A DNA stretch of 64,000 nt from Vibrio ponticus (GTDB lineage: Bacteria > Pseudomonadota > Gammaproteobacteria > Enterobacterales > Vibrionaceae), in contig NZ_AP019657.1 of assembly GCF_009938225.1 (NCBI RefSeq), positions 806,001-870,000 on the forward strand, given 5' to 3'. A program made the position numbers and the translations under genes. Positions 8,090 to 18,328 of the stretch are shown in pieces (within the stretch, counting starts at the first letter, position 1; every line of letters starts with the position of its first letter). The notes under the pieces are model-generated. The model was not told where the DNA came from and made no database searches. It worked only from the letters and a program-made list of their open reading frames with translations.

Positions 8090-8902
8090 ATGAATAAGCT
8101 AACTATCACTCAAGAAAATGGCATCGCAACAGTTGAGATTAATAATCCACCAGTGAATGTGCTGACTATTGATTTAATCAATGAGATCAATGCATTTCTG
8201 CTTTCTCTACAAGACGACAGAGAGACAAAAGCCGTGGTGTTTAAATCGATGCATGAGTCTTTCTTTTTAGCGCACCTTGATTTGAATGTGATTAATGGCA
8301 CGCAAGGCGGTCAAGCTGCATCGATTGAGTTCAATCATATGATTGCCAATATCAAAAAGATGAAACAGCTTTCGGTTGCGGTTGTTGATGGTGTCGCACG
8401 AGGCGGCGGTAATGAATTTGTTATGGCGTGTGATTTGGCTTATGGCACTGAAAATGCGGCGTTTGCTCAACCAGAAATTCACGTCAATATTCCTACTGGC
8501 GGTCAAGGTGCGGTGCAATTTGCTCGCCGCATGGGCAAAGGTAAAGCATTGCAGGCGCTTTTGATGGGGAATGATTTTACTGCGCAGCAAGCAGAGCAAC
8601 ACAACATCATTACTCAATTTGTACCAAAAGCTGAGTTGGAGGCATTTCTGCAAACCACACTGGCGGTGATTAGTAGTTTAGAAGTGCGTGACATTGTGAT
8701 GTACAAAGAGATCATTGCCGCTTCAATTCAAGATGAAGAAGCAGGCGCAGAGTTAGAGTTGCGTTACTTCTTAGAGCGCGCAAAAGAGCAAAAAACCGCT
8801 GCGATTATTGCTGCGTTTTTGAAACATGGCGGACAAACGGAGCGCGAGGCGAAAGATATTCAAGGCATCTTTGTTGATACAGCAACTGAACTTAGCCAAT
8901 AA
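8090..8902 (+). CDS. Enoyl-CoA hydratase/isomerase family protein
   Basis: A 270-residue crotonase-fold protein. The N-terminal NNPPVNVLTIDLI and the oxyanion-hole segment VAVVDGVARGGGNEFVMACD (about residues 95-114) are typical. The usual catalytic glutamate region reads AQPEIHVNIPTGGQGAVQFARRMG. Many crotonases have Glu in this stretch and here Glu is present. The acyl-CoA substrate cannot be read. A strong ribosome binding site (AGAGGAAAC) precedes the ATG. It is divergent from a LysR gene and ends at its own terminator, so it is probably a single regulated gene. Confidence 0.9.
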   Translation: MNKLTITQENGIATVEINNPPVNVLTIDLINEINAFLLSLQDDRETKAVVFKSMHESFFLAHLDLNVINGTQGGQAASIEFNHMIANIKKMKQLSVAVVDGVARGGGNEFVMACDLAYGTENAAFAQPEIHVNIPTGGQGAVQFARRMGKGKALQALLMGNDFTAQQAEQHNIITQFVPKAELEAFLQTTLAVISSLEVRDIVMYKEIIAASIQDEEAGAELELRYFLERAKEQKTAAIIAAFLKHGGQTEREAKDIQGIFVDTATELSQ

Positions 8903-8940
8903 GCTACTCTTAATTGCCTTAATAGATAAAACACTTTCAT

Positions 8941-8971
8941 ATACCCAGATGGTTGCTAACTCACTGGGTAT
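8941..8971 (+). terminator. Rho-independent terminator
   Basis: ATACCCAG pairs with CTGGGTAT across a 15-base loop, followed by TTTTATATT. It ends the hydratase transcript. Confidence 0.8.
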
Positions 8972-9372
8972 TTTTATATTCCTATTAATATTTTTACTTA
9001 AAACCAATTAATTAATATTCTTTTTTCAATTAGATAGTGGTTGTTCATATTGTTAAATATTGATTTCAAATGTTATTGGTTTTCAATCTGACTTTGATTG
9101 TTTCCAAAATGGCGACAATAAGAGAGTGGGTGAAATGAGGTTTGGTGATAAGTTGTTGTTTTCATGTGATTGTGTCTAGATTTGTAAAACGGCAATCTGT
9201 AAGGCATCACAAAAGTTAAGGTCTTTAAAATGGACGGAATTTTTTAGTTATAGCGTGAATGTTAAATTTGTCTAAGATGTGGGGCACTACAAAGGTTATC
9301 GAATTTGCACCAGATTTTTACTTTATCTAGGTGTTAATCATTAACAAAAATAACTATGTCGTGGACAAAAGA
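8972..9372 (+). promoter_or_regulatory. Upstream region of the lactate operon
   Basis: About 400 bp without a gene, AT-rich, holding the promoter region of lldP. GTTAAT and ATTAAC form a 13-bp palindrome around a C at 9333-9345, resembling an ArcA-type GTTAAT half-site pair. A TGTGATTGTGTCTAGA stretch near 9165 has one good CRP half-site only. No GntR-type (LldR) gene lies nearby, so the regulator must be encoded elsewhere or be the LysR protein at 14250. Confidence 0.35.
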
Positions 9373-10956
9373 ATGCTAAACCTGATTATTTCTACTATTC
9401 CGATTATTTTATTAATCTGGATGATGACCAAGAAAAATGCTTTACCGTCGCACATTGCACTACCTCTGACTGCATTACTGATAGGACTGATTCAACTCTT
9501 CTACTTTGGTGCGGATAGCACCCATTTAATCGCTAATATTATTGCTGGCTCCCTTTCTGCTATTACCCCAATTTCCATTATTGCTGGCGCTATTTTACTT
9601 AACCGCACTATAGCCATTACTGGCGCTGAAACCGTGATTCGTTATTGGCTAGAGAGCATTAGCCGTAACCAAGTGGCGCAGTTGATGATCATCGGCTGGG
9701 CGTTCGCTTTTATGATTGAAGGTGCTTCTGGTTTTGGTACACCGGCGGCGATCGCCGCACCGATTCTGGTTGGATTAGGCTTTCCCGCGCTGCGTGTGGC
9801 GATGTTGGCATTGGTGATGAACTCAGTACCGGTTTCTTTTGGCGCGGTGGGTACGCCGACTTGGTTTGGCTTTGCTGGTCTAGGTTTGGATGAAGCGGCG
9901 CTGCTCAATATCGGTCAGTACTCGGCTATTTTGCATACTGTCGCAGCGTTTGTGATTCCCGTTATTGCGCTGAGTTTTGTGGTGGATTGGCAAGCCATCA
10001 GACGCAACCTGGTCTTTATTCAATTAAGTGTGCTCTCTTGCACTGTACCTTACGTTTTGTTTGCCCAGTGGAACTATGAGTTTCCTGCTCTTGTGGGGGG
10101 CGCAATTGGTTTGGCTCTCTCGGTTGTGCTTGCTCGTTACAATATTGGTATGGAAAAACGTGTTGAGCAGAGCGAGCAACCTAGTGCTCAAGTTACCGTT
10201 GCCCAAGTGTTCAAAGCGATGAGTCCAACACTACTGCTGATCGCCATTTTGATTGTTACCCGTATCCAGCAATTGGGCATCAAAGCTCTGCTTACTGATA
10301 CGACCCCAATGTTTAGCTTGAATCTCGGTTCGCTGGGGGAATTTAGCCTAAGCCATGCGCTGATCATCAAGTTTGCTCATATTCTTGGTACTGATGCTGC
10401 GTGGTCATACAAAACACTTTACGTGCCAGCGCTTATCCCATTTTTGCTGGTGGTGTTTGTTTCGATTTTTATCTTCAGCATGTCGCGCTCGCAAGTCACA
10501 CAAGTGTTTGCCGAGACGGGTAGCCGAATCAAAATTCCATTTATTGCCTTGGTGGGCGCGCTCATCATGGTCAAGTTTATGATGATGGGCGGCAGCAACT
10601 CACCAATCATGACCACAGGTCGCGCATTCTCTGATTTGATGGGCACTAACTGGCAGTTCTTCGCTTCATATCTTGGCGCGCTCGGCGCTTTCTTCTCAGG
10701 CTCAGCGACGGTTTCAAACCTTACCTTTGGTGGTATTCAGCAAACCATCGCACATAACGTTGGCTTGCCAGAGCATTTGGTGTTGGCGCTGCAATCGGTT
10801 GGCGGCGCGATGGGCAATATGGTGTGCATCAATAACATTATCGCGGTTTCCACCATCTTAGGTATTTCTAACCAAGAAGGTTACATCATTAAGCGTACCG
10901 TGGTGCCAATGGTGTTATATGGCGCAATCGTCGCCGTTGTGAGTTTGGCGCTGTAA
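9373..10956 (+). CDS. lldP: L-lactate permease, LctP family
   Basis: A 527-residue inner-membrane transporter with about 13 hydrophobic segments. The LctP motif region MIEGASGFGTPAAIAAPILV is present near residues 112-131, and SGSATVSNLTFGGIQ with NMVCINNIIAVSTILG near the C-terminus. E. coli LldP has 551 residues, so the length fits. The ATG at 9373 gives a natural hydrophobic N-terminus; a GTG at 9331 is in frame but would overlap the 13-bp palindrome. It is followed by lldEFG, which oxidise the imported lactate. Confidence 0.93.
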   Translation: MLNLIISTIPIILLIWMMTKKNALPSHIALPLTALLIGLIQLFYFGADSTHLIANIIAGSLSAITPISIIAGAILLNRTIAITGAETVIRYWLESISRNQVAQLMIIGWAFAFMIEGASGFGTPAAIAAPILVGLGFPALRVAMLALVMNSVPVSFGAVGTPTWFGFAGLGLDEAALLNIGQYSAILHTVAAFVIPVIALSFVVDWQAIRRNLVFIQLSVLSCTVPYVLFAQWNYEFPALVGGAIGLALSVVLARYNIGMEKRVEQSEQPSAQVTVAQVFKAMSPTLLLIAILIVTRIQQLGIKALLTDTTPMFSLNLGSLGEFSLSHALIIKFAHILGTDAAWSYKTLYVPALIPFLLVVFVSIFIFSMSRSQVTQVFAETGSRIKIPFIALVGALIMVKFMMMGGSNSPIMTTGRAFSDLMGTNWQFFASYLGALGAFFSGSATVSNLTFGGIQQTIAHNVGLPEHLVLALQSVGGAMGNMVCINNIIAVSTILGISNQEGYIIKRTVVPMVLYGAIVAVVSLAL

Positions 10957-11005
10957 GTAAAAAAATTGAAATGCGTAGCACTCGAGTTTGTGCAGAGCGC
11001 TACGC

Positions 11006-11042
<37 letters not shown>

Positions 11043-11078
11043 TATATCTATAAAAAATTCCTTAATCGGAGCAATGTT

Positions 11079-11798
11079 ATGAAGATTAACTTCTTTGTCA
11101 CCTGTATTTGCGACACAGTGAAGTCTGAAGTTGCAAAGAAAACCGTGTTACTGCTTGAAGAGCTCGGTTGTGAAATTCTATTCCCTAAAAAGCAGGGTTG
11201 CTGTGGTCAGCCTTCACTCAATAGTGGCTACATCGAGCAGAGCAAACCTGCGATGAAAAACTTGATTGAAGCGTTTGAAGGCAATGACTACCCAATCGTG
11301 ACTCCTGCGGGATCTTGCGCAGCAGCGATCAAGAAATACCCAGAGTATTTAGCCGATGAACCAGAATGGGCAGCGCGAGCACAAAATGTGGCTGACCGTT
11401 TGTATGAGCTCACTCAGTTTATCGTTAATGAACTCGGTGTGACTAACGTTGGCGCTCGTCTTAAAGGTCGTGCGGTGTACCATCCATCATGCAGTTTGAT
11501 CCGTAAACTGGGTGTGCGTGAAGAGCCATTGGCATTGCTAGGCGCGGTTGAAGGCTTAGAAATGTTGCCAATTAAAAACCAAGAAACCTGTTGCGGCTTT
11601 GGCGGTACGTTCTCGGTCAAGATGGCAGAAATCTCTGGCGAGATGGTCAAAGAAAAAGTGCAACACATTAGCGAGGTTGAACCGGACTTTTTGATTGGCG
11701 CTGATAGCAGTTGTCTACTCAATATTGGTGGTCGCATTTCACGTGAAGGCAAGCCAGTTAAAGTAATGCACATTGTTGATGTGCTGCTAAGCCGATAG
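11079..11798 (+). CDS. lldE: L-lactate oxidation Fe-S subunit LldE (LutA type)
   Basis: A 239-residue cytoplasmic protein with two copies of the CCG domain: KQGCCGQPSLNSGY near residue 40 and ETCCGFGGTFSVK near residue 171. These cysteine-rich motifs hold Fe-S clusters in the LutABC/LldEFG L-lactate dehydrogenase complex, which turns L-lactate into pyruvate. A GGAGCAATGTT context precedes the ATG. The downstream subunits follow within 12 bp, so lldEFG is one transcript. Confidence 0.93.
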   Translation: MKINFFVTCICDTVKSEVAKKTVLLLEELGCEILFPKKQGCCGQPSLNSGYIEQSKPAMKNLIEAFEGNDYPIVTPAGSCAAAIKKYPEYLADEPEWAARAQNVADRLYELTQFIVNELGVTNVGARLKGRAVYHPSCSLIRKLGVREEPLALLGAVEGLEMLPIKNQETCCGFGGTFSVKMAEISGEMVKEKVQHISEVEPDFLIGADSSCLLNIGGRISREGKPVKVMHIVDVLLSR

Positions 11799-11810
11799 GA
11801 GTGATTGGTT

Positions 11811-13226
11811 ATGTCGATGAAAACCAGTAACGAAAGTTTTAAGCAGCGTATCGATGTGCATATGAAAGACGACTTTATGCTCAAATCGGTCGCTAATGCT
11901 CAAGAGCGTATGTTCGCCAATCGTCAGATTGCCGCAGATAAGCTCGGTAACTGGGAACAGTGGCGTGAAATGGGGATGGATATTCGCAATCATGTACTGG
12001 AAAATTTGGATTATTACCTGCACCAGTTGAGTGAAAAAGTGCTCGATAATGGCGGGCATGTTTTCTTTGCCAAAACCGCGCAAGATGCGACCGATTATAT
12101 TGAAGGCATCCTCAAGGCGAAAAACGCCAAGAAAGTGGTGAAATCGAAATCGATGGTGACCGAAGAGATCGGTCTGAACCAAATGATTCAGCGTAATGAC
12201 TGTGAAGTGATTGAAACCGACTTGGGCGAATACATTCTGCAAGTTGATGATTGCGATCCACCGTCACACATCGTGGTCCCGGCGCTGCACAAAAACCGTA
12301 CTCAGATTAAAGACATCTTTAAAGACAAGCTTAACTATCAAGGCAGTGATGATCCGGAAGAGATGACGCGCTTTGTGCGCAATCATATTCGCCATGACTT
12401 TTTAGAAGCGGATATTGGTATTACCGGCTGTAACTTTGCCGTTGCTGAGTCAGGTACGGTTGCGCTGGTGACCAACGAAGGTAACGCCCGTCTTGCCACT
12501 AGCTTGCCGAAAACCCACATCGCCGTGATGGGTATGGAGCGCATGGTGCCAACTTTTGAAGAGTTGGATATTGTGATTAGCTTGCTGTGCCGCAGTGCAG
12601 TGGGACTGCCTTTGACTGGTTATGTGACTGCGTTAACCGGACCGCGTGAGAACGATCAGTGTGATGGTCCAGAAGAGTTCCATCTTGTGATTGTTGATAA
12701 TGGTCGCTCCGACATCCTCGGTTCAGAGTTTCGCGATATTTTACGCTGCGTGCGCTGCGCAGCCTGTGTGAATACCTGCCCAGCTTATCGTCATATTGGC
12801 GGTCAGTCTTATGGCTCAATCTACTCCGGTCCAATTGGTGCGGTGCTATCGCCACTGCTTGGCGGCTATGATGACTTTAAAGAATTGCCATACGCGTGCA
12901 GCTTGTGCAAAGCGTGTCACGATGTTTGTCCGGTGAAGATCCCGTTATCCGATTTGTTGCTTAAACACCGTGAAAAAATGGGTGAGCAAGGCATTACACC
13001 GCTAAGCGAACGCGCGGTGGTGAAGGGCTTTACCATTGCTAATGCGACGCCATTGGTGTGGAACCTCGGTGTCAAAGTGGGCGCGGTGATGGGCGGCATG
13101 CTGATTAAAAATGGCAAAATGCCGTTTAATGTTGGCGCGATTGGTAAGTGGTCACAAACTCGTGACTTGCCAGAGCCTGACGGCGAGTCGTTCCGCAGTT
13201 GGTTTGAATCTCGAGACAAGAAATAG
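11811..13226 (+). CDS. lldF: L-lactate oxidation Fe-S subunit LldF (LutB type)
   Basis: A 471-residue protein. The N-terminal part is the LUD domain ([33 protein letters not shown]). The C-terminal part has two 4Fe-4S ferredoxin motifs: [14 protein letters not shown] and [14 protein letters not shown]. This subunit passes electrons from the lactate site. The ATG at 11811 has AGGAG nine bases upstream, better than the in-frame TTG before it. Confidence 0.95.
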   Translation: MSMKTSNESFKQRIDVHMKDDFMLKSVANAQERMFANRQIAADKLGNWEQWREMGMDIRNHVLENLDYYLHQLSEKVLDNGGHVFFAKTAQDATDYIEGILKAKNAKKVVKSKSMVTEEIGLNQMIQRNDCEVIETDLGEYILQVDDCDPPSHIVVPALHKNRTQIKDIFKDKLNYQGSDDPEEMTRFVRNHIRHDFLEADIGITGCNFAVAESGTVALVTNEGNARLATSLPKTHIAVMGMERMVPTFEELDIVISLLCRSAVGLPLTGYVTALTGPRENDQCDGPEEFHLVIVDNGRSDILGSEFRDILRCVRCAACVNTCPAYRHIGGQSYGSIYSGPIGAVLSPLLGGYDDFKELPYACSLCKACHDVCPVKIPLSDLLLKHREKMGEQGITPLSERAVVKGFTIANATPLVWNLGVKVGAVMGGMLIKNGKMPFNVGAIGKWSQTRDLPEPDGESFRSWFESRDKK

Positions 13227-13237
13227 GAGTGATGGGC

Positions 13238-13993
13238 ATGTCTAATACCACAGATAAAGAGCAGCGTTTGCACAACCGCACTTCATTTCTGGCTAACATT
13301 GCACGCCAGCTTGGGCGTGACAAACCACTGACAGAAGTGAAGCGTCCAGCGCTGCGCCATACTTGCCAAAAAGAGGTTATGGCAAGTTTTAGCCAAGATG
13401 AGCTAAAAGATGAATTGGTACGTTACACCGAAACATCACTCGGTGCGCATGCGGTGGTCACCACCAAAGCGGAACTGGAAGCGACGTTAAAACAGGTGTG
13501 TCTAGATTATTGCAAAGATGAGCTAGGTGAAGCGCTTACAGGTGAGACTATATTGTCAGCCTCGGCAGAGTTGCTTGAGCTAGTCTCACCGCAAGCGCTA
13601 GAAACAGATCAGCATAGCGTGCATGTTTGGGATGCTGCGGCAGGTTTTGAAGCGAATGTAACCATTGCTGAGCGCGCTAAAGTCGGCATTGTGCTTGCAG
13701 AGCAGGCATTGGCAGAGTCCGGTACCATGGTGCTTTATAGCCAAGTGAATCAAGGTCGAGCGGTGAGCTTATTACCAGAAGCCTCGGTCTTTGTGGTGGC
13801 TAAGAGCAATCTGATGCCACGCTTAACCCAAGCAACCGCGCTATTGCATCAAAAAGCTAGCCAAGGTGAACGCGTGCCATCTTGCGTTAACTTCATCTCG
13901 GGTCCAAGTTCCACCGCCGATATCGAGCTAATCAAGGTGGTTGGGGTACACGGTCCAGTATTTGCGACTTATGTGATCATTGATGATATGTGA
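13238..13993 (+). CDS. lldG: L-lactate oxidation subunit LldG (LutC type)
   Basis: A 251-residue LUD-domain protein, third subunit of the LldEFG complex. The typical GTMVLYSQ and FISGPSSTADIELIKVVGVHGP segments are present in the C-terminal half. The start at 13238 has AGGAG eight bases upstream; the earlier in-frame GTG and ATG overlap or touch that box and were rejected. It closes the operon, and a terminator lies at 14129-14160. Confidence 0.92.
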   Translation: MSNTTDKEQRLHNRTSFLANIARQLGRDKPLTEVKRPALRHTCQKEVMASFSQDELKDELVRYTETSLGAHAVVTTKAELEATLKQVCLDYCKDELGEALTGETILSASAELLELVSPQALETDQHSVHVWDAAAGFEANVTIAERAKVGIVLAEQALAESGTMVLYSQVNQGRAVSLLPEASVFVVAKSNLMPRLTQATALLHQKASQGERVPSCVNFISGPSSTADIELIKVVGVHGPVFATYVIIDDM

Positions 13994-14094
13994 TTATCAA
14001 ATCTAGGAAAGTATCAACGCTAGGGAAGTGATGTTAATAAGACGTGATGGTGTAACGTCACGCAGGTAAGAATTTGCTCTTTGGGAACTCTTTA

Positions 14095-14110
14095 CCCATT
14101 ACTCAATGGG
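14095..14110 (+). other. Short hairpin upstream of the operon terminator
   Basis: CCCATT and AATGGG pair around ACTC. It lies between lldG and the terminator and may protect the mRNA 3' end. The function is unproven. Confidence 0.4.
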
Positions 14111-14128
14111 AACAGGAAGTAGAGCAAT

Positions 14129-14160
14129 AAGGCACACTCTATTATTTTAGGGTGTGCCTT
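14129..14160 (+). terminator. Rho-independent terminator of the lld operon
   Basis: AAGGCACAC pairs with GTGTGCCTT and is followed by TTTTTAAT. Confidence 0.85.
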
Positions 14161-14249
14161 TTTAATCGTATCAACGCAATCCAGTTAAGTATTGAAATTA
14201 CTTGGGTGTATAATTGATTCAATGAGTTATTAGGCATAAAGAGCATGTG

Positions 14250-15152
14250 ATGGCACAGATAGATGATCTGGTTTTATTTACCCAAGTTGTAGAGCATGGC
14301 TCTTTTAGTCAAGTTGCACAGGCGAACCACATCACTAAATCGATGGTGAGCAAGCGAGTCAGCAAACTTGAGAGTGATTTAGGTACTCAGTTGCTTTATC
14401 GCACCACCCGTAAGCTGACGCTCACCGAAGCGGGTGAAGTACTCTATTATCGTGCCAAAGACATTAATGCCACAGCGAAAGCGGCATTTGATGCGGTGAC
14501 GGGTTACAACGAAAACCTTTCGGGTCATATTCGTATGTCGGTGCCGACCATTTCAGGTGAGCTATTGCTCGCTGAAGCTATTTCTGATTTTTGTCAGCAA
14601 AATCCAGGTCTAACCGTGGATATGGCGATGGATAATAATTTTGTCGACTTGATAGCAGACAATTACGACCTCGTGATCCGCACTGGTTATCTCGAAGACT
14701 CCAGTTTGATTGCGCGCTTTATCTTCAACTCGCATTGGGCGGTGTGTGCTTCGCCAGACTATCTAGCCACGAATGGCTCGCCTGAGTTACCCAATGATCT
14801 GCGTAAGCACAATTGCCTAGGTTACACCCACGAAAGTGGCGGCACTTTTGAGTGGCAGTTTAAAAACAACAGCGACGTTTATACCGTTAAAGTCAACGGT
14901 AACTTTTCATCCAATAATGCCGCGGCACTGCGTAAGTCGGTACTCGCTGGCAATGGCATCGCTTATTTACCAATGTGTTTGATTTACGATGATATCCAGC
15001 AGGGGAGTTTAGTTGAAGTGCTCAAACCGTATAGCGCCAAAGTGGTTGGTGTTTATGCTGTTTATCCATACACCAGAAAGCCAGCCAAACGTATTCAAGT
15101 GTTGATCGAACATATACGCCAGCGCTATTTGGATATGCAAGAAAGATTCTAG
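14250..15152 (+). CDS. LysR-family transcriptional regulator (CrgA-like)
   Basis: A 300-residue regulator. The N-terminal helix-turn-helix reads FSQVAQANHITKSMVSKRVSKLE. The effector domain opens GHIRMSVPTISGELLLAEAI. It is transcribed in the same direction as lldPEFG but behind a terminator, so it has its own promoter. Its target may be the lactate genes, but no shared operator was found, so this is only a possibility. The start at 14250 follows a GAGC box weakly; the GTG one codon earlier is also possible. Confidence 0.9.
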   Translation: MAQIDDLVLFTQVVEHGSFSQVAQANHITKSMVSKRVSKLESDLGTQLLYRTTRKLTLTEAGEVLYYRAKDINATAKAAFDAVTGYNENLSGHIRMSVPTISGELLLAEAISDFCQQNPGLTVDMAMDNNFVDLIADNYDLVIRTGYLEDSSLIARFIFNSHWAVCASPDYLATNGSPELPNDLRKHNCLGYTHESGGTFEWQFKNNSDVYTVKVNGNFSSNNAAALRKSVLAGNGIAYLPMCLIYDDIQQGSLVEVLKPYSAKVVGVYAVYPYTRKPAKRIQVLIEHIRQRYLDMQERF

Positions 15153-15337
15153 CCCTGCATGAAAATTAATCGAATTGCTACTTTCTGTTTGCGATTTATT
15201 GGTTAGTTCATTATCCGTCTAAAAATAGATTCAATAAGAATAAATGACTAACATTTTATTACACTTTTGCGATAAAATCGTACAGCGTACTGAATGTTGT
15301 TGGTATGTGAATAATAAAAATAAGTCCAGGTTAAGTT

Positions 15338-16633
15338 ATGTTTTTCAGAAAGAAACAAGAGATTAAAAAACCTTCATTTGAAGAGAATTTATACACCGCA
15401 ATATTTAAAAATACCGCATACATCGAGTTCGATAAAAACGGCAACATTCTTACCGCGAGCCATAAGTTTCTAAACTGTGTTGGTTACACACTTGATGAAG
15501 TGCAAAATAAGCACCACCGTATGTTTTGTGAGCCGAGCTATACGCACAGTTCAGAGTACGCAGAGTTTTGGCGTGCGCTGGCTGCGGGAGAGTCCTTTGA
15601 GGGGACTTTTACGCGTATCTGCAAAGATGGTCATTATGTAATTCTATCGGCAACTTATATCCCAGTTATTGATGATCAAGGGCAAGTCGAAAGAGTATTT
15701 AAAATCGCCGCGGATGTTACTCAAGTACATAAAACCGACGCGCAGAAGCAAAGCGTGATTGATGCGCTAAATAAGTCGATGGCGGTGATTGAGTTTTCTA
15801 CCGATGGTACCGTGCTCAGTGCCAACGATAATTTCTTAAATACTCTAAAATATCGCGAGAATGAAATTATTGGTAAACATCATCGCATGTTTTGTTTCGA
15901 TGATTTCTATCGCGAGAATCCAGATTTCTGGGATGATTTAAGAGCGGGTCGTTTTAAATCTGGACAGTTTTTACGTAAAGACGCATTTGGGCGTAATGTA
16001 TGGATTGAAGCTACGTACAACCCAATATTTGATGAACACGGTAATGTAAGTCGTGTGGTTAAGTTTGCATCGGATATTTCTGATCGAGTAGAGCGAAATT
16101 TAGCAATATCACAAGCATCAGAAGTGGCTTACAGTACTTCGGTTGAGACCTCACAGATAGCATTGGAAGGTTCTAAACTGCTGCAAGAATCTGTTGAAGT
16201 GTCGCATGAAATTAGTGACAAAGTGGCTGGTGCTGCGGCTAAAATTGCCGATCTTAATGAGCGTTCGCAGAGTATTTCACAGATTGTTTCAACCATTAAA
16301 GGTATTGCTGAGCAAACCAACTTATTAGCGTTAAATGCTGCAATTGAAGCGGCTCGTGCCGGAGAGCAGGGACGTGGATTTGCCGTGGTTGCAGATGAGG
16401 TGAGAAAACTGGCTTCTAGAACCGCTGAATCCACCGCAGAGATCACTCATGTAGTGGATGAAAACCAAGTTTTAACCGCAGATATTACTCAGTTTATGCA
16501 AGAAGTGGCGACAATTTCTGATTTGGGTAGTGCCAAAATGTCTGAGGTTTCTACCGTAATGGAAGAGATCTACCAAGGGGCTGAGAACGTCTCTAATACC
16601 GTGATGAGTTTGAATGAGCAGAAGTTAGCTTAA
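15338..16633 (+). CDS. Soluble PAS-PAS chemoreceptor
   Basis: A 431-residue cytoplasmic receptor with no membrane segment. Two PAS domains are similar to each other ([21 protein letters not shown] near residue 28; [20 protein letters not shown] near 151), each with a KHHRMFC motif. The MCP signalling domain follows ([36 protein letters not shown]). The signalling domain is shorter than in membrane MCPs. PAS pairs of this type often bind haem or flavin and report redox or oxygen. The bound cofactor cannot be read here, although the His pair in HHRM is notable. Confidence 0.93.
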   Translation: MFFRKKQEIKKPSFEENLYTAIFKNTAYIEFDKNGNILTASHKFLNCVGYTLDEVQNKHHRMFCEPSYTHSSEYAEFWRALAAGESFEGTFTRICKDGHYVILSATYIPVIDDQGQVERVFKIAADVTQVHKTDAQKQSVIDALNKSMAVIEFSTDGTVLSANDNFLNTLKYRENEIIGKHHRMFCFDDFYRENPDFWDDLRAGRFKSGQFLRKDAFGRNVWIEATYNPIFDEHGNVSRVVKFASDISDRVERNLAISQASEVAYSTSVETSQIALEGSKLLQESVEVSHEISDKVAGAAAKIADLNERSQSISQIVSTIKGIAEQTNLLALNAAIEAARAGEQGRGFAVVADEVRKLASRTAESTAEITHVVDENQVLTADITQFMQEVATISDLGSAKMSEVSTVMEEIYQGAENVSNTVMSLNEQKLA

Positions 16634-16664
16634 GCACATTGCTTTTCGGATACACTGACTGGGA

Positions 16665-16693
16665 GCCTCGCAGTATGCAAATTACTGCGAGGC
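16665..16693 (+). terminator. Rho-independent terminator
   Basis: GCCTCGCAGTA pairs with TACTGCGAGGC across a seven-base loop, then TTTTTTAT. It ends the PAS-MCP transcript. Confidence 0.92.
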
Positions 16694-16812
16694 TTTTTTA
16701 TCGCTCAAATTTGCTTACGAAATCACTAAATTGAAACGTTTGCGTCGCTTTGATTTATAAGCTCTTCTATGATGCGCGCGAATTTATAATCCTCCTTCAG
16801 AAGAGACATTTC

Positions 16813-18243
16813 ATGCTTAAGCCGACTTTGCTTGCTTCCCTTGTCGCCGTTGCTGTTACAGGCTGTGCGCAGTTCACGCCTAACTACAATGCAGACCTGA
16901 TCATTACTAACGGTGAAGTGCTGACGATTAACCAAACCATGCAGGTGATTGAAGATGGCGTGGTCGTGGTGAAAGACGACAAAATTATCGCCGTTGGTGA
17001 GGCGGATATTGCTGAGCAATACCGCGCGCCAAAAACCATCGATGCTAACGATGGCATTGTGATGCCGGGGATGATTAACACTCATAACCACTTACCGATG
17101 ATTGCATTTCGTGGTTTAGGTGAAGAAGGCATTGCCAATCGCTTGTTTGCTTACTTCTTCCCGTTGGAAGGTGAGAAGCTAAGCCGTGAGCTTATCTATA
17201 ATGCGACTAAGCTTGGCACAATCGACTTGGCGCAAAGTGGCGTGACGACTTACGTTGACATGTATTACCACATGGATGAAATGGCAAAAGCGACCAAAGA
17301 GGTTGGCTTGCGCGCAGTGTTAGGTCAAACCGTGATTAAGTTCCCTGTAGTAGACAGTAAGCAGCCTTATGGCGGTATTGAGTACGCAGAGAGCTTTATT
17401 CAGCAGTACAAAAACGATCCTTTGATCACGCCAGCTTATGCTCCGCATGCGGTGTACACCGTAAGTAAAGATAAGCTGCAAGAGATCAATCGCTTATCTA
17501 AGCAACATGATGTGCCAGTGCTGATCCACGTTGCTGAGTTTCCGAATGAAGAGACGCGCATTAAAGAAGCCCACAGCGCAAATTCACCAGTGGAATATTT
17601 AGCAGAAATTGGCGCTCTTGATGAGCGTGTGGTGTTGGCTCATGGTATCCATTTCTCTGAAAAAGACATTGAGCTAGTCAAAGCTGCGGATGCAGGCGTT
17701 GCTTATAACCCAATGGCGAATGCCAAAGGCGCGACAGGTATGGCGCCAGCGTGGGATATGTACCGTGATGACGTACGTATTGGTTTAGGTACTGATGGAC
17801 CAATGAGTTCTAACCAAGTCGATTTGTGGCGCACACTGAGCTATGCATCGACCATGCAACGCTTAAAGCATGATGACCGTACTATCATGATCCCAGAGCA
17901 AGTGATCGAAATGGCAACCATTGGCGGTGCAAAATCGCTGCATATGGAAGATAAGATCGGTTCACTTGAGGTGGGTAAACAAGCGGATATCATCATCGTT
18001 GAAACCCAATCTGCCAACATGATGCCAAACTACGATCCATACGCGACCTTGGTGTTCCAAGCGAACCCAAGTAACGTCGATACCACCATTGTTAACGGTA
18101 AAGTGGTGATGGAAAATCGCCAAATGCAGACGGTTACCATGGAAGAGATCCGCCCAGAGATTGATGCGATGGAAGCCGATATCAGCGACTTTGCTAAAGA
18201 GCTGGCTAAGAAAGCGATTAAATCGAAGAGCTTGATGGATTGA
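16813..18243 (+). CDS. Lipoprotein amidohydrolase (TRZ/ATZ deaminase type)
   Basis: A 476-residue metal-dependent hydrolase related to the MtaD/SAH-deaminase and TRZ/ATZ group. Metal ligands are visible: the N-terminal NTHNHLPM, His in HAVYTVS, His in LIHVAEF, His in LAHGIH, and Asp in GLGTDGPMSSN. Unusually it has a lipoprotein signal peptide (MLKPTLLASLVAVAVTGC, Cys18), so it acts in the periplasm or outer membrane. The likely substrate is an extracellular aminated ring compound such as a purine, pterin or triazine; this is inference. It stands alone with its own terminator. Confidence 0.88.
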   Translation: MLKPTLLASLVAVAVTGCAQFTPNYNADLIITNGEVLTINQTMQVIEDGVVVVKDDKIIAVGEADIAEQYRAPKTIDANDGIVMPGMINTHNHLPMIAFRGLGEEGIANRLFAYFFPLEGEKLSRELIYNATKLGTIDLAQSGVTTYVDMYYHMDEMAKATKEVGLRAVLGQTVIKFPVVDSKQPYGGIEYAESFIQQYKNDPLITPAYAPHAVYTVSKDKLQEINRLSKQHDVPVLIHVAEFPNEETRIKEAHSANSPVEYLAEIGALDERVVLAHGIHFSEKDIELVKAADAGVAYNPMANAKGATGMAPAWDMYRDDVRIGLGTDGPMSSNQVDLWRTLSYASTMQRLKHDDRTIMIPEQVIEMATIGGAKSLHMEDKIGSLEVGKQADIIIVETQSANMMPNYDPYATLVFQANPSNVDTTIVNGKVVMENRQMQTVTMEEIRPEIDAMEADISDFAKELAKKAIKSKSLMD

Positions 18244-18273
18244 GAATTGAGAGCCAAGATTTGAGAGCTTAGA

Positions 18274-18307
18274 AAAAAGCCCGTGGCTGTGTAAGCACGG
18301 GCTTTTT
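18274..18307. terminator. Bidirectional terminator
   Basis: AAAAAGCCCGTG pairs with CACGGGCTTTTT around a ten-base loop. It serves the amidohydrolase (plus) and the small gene at 18329 (minus). Confidence 0.9.
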
Positions 18308-18328
18308 ACATTGCGGTAGAACAATGGA

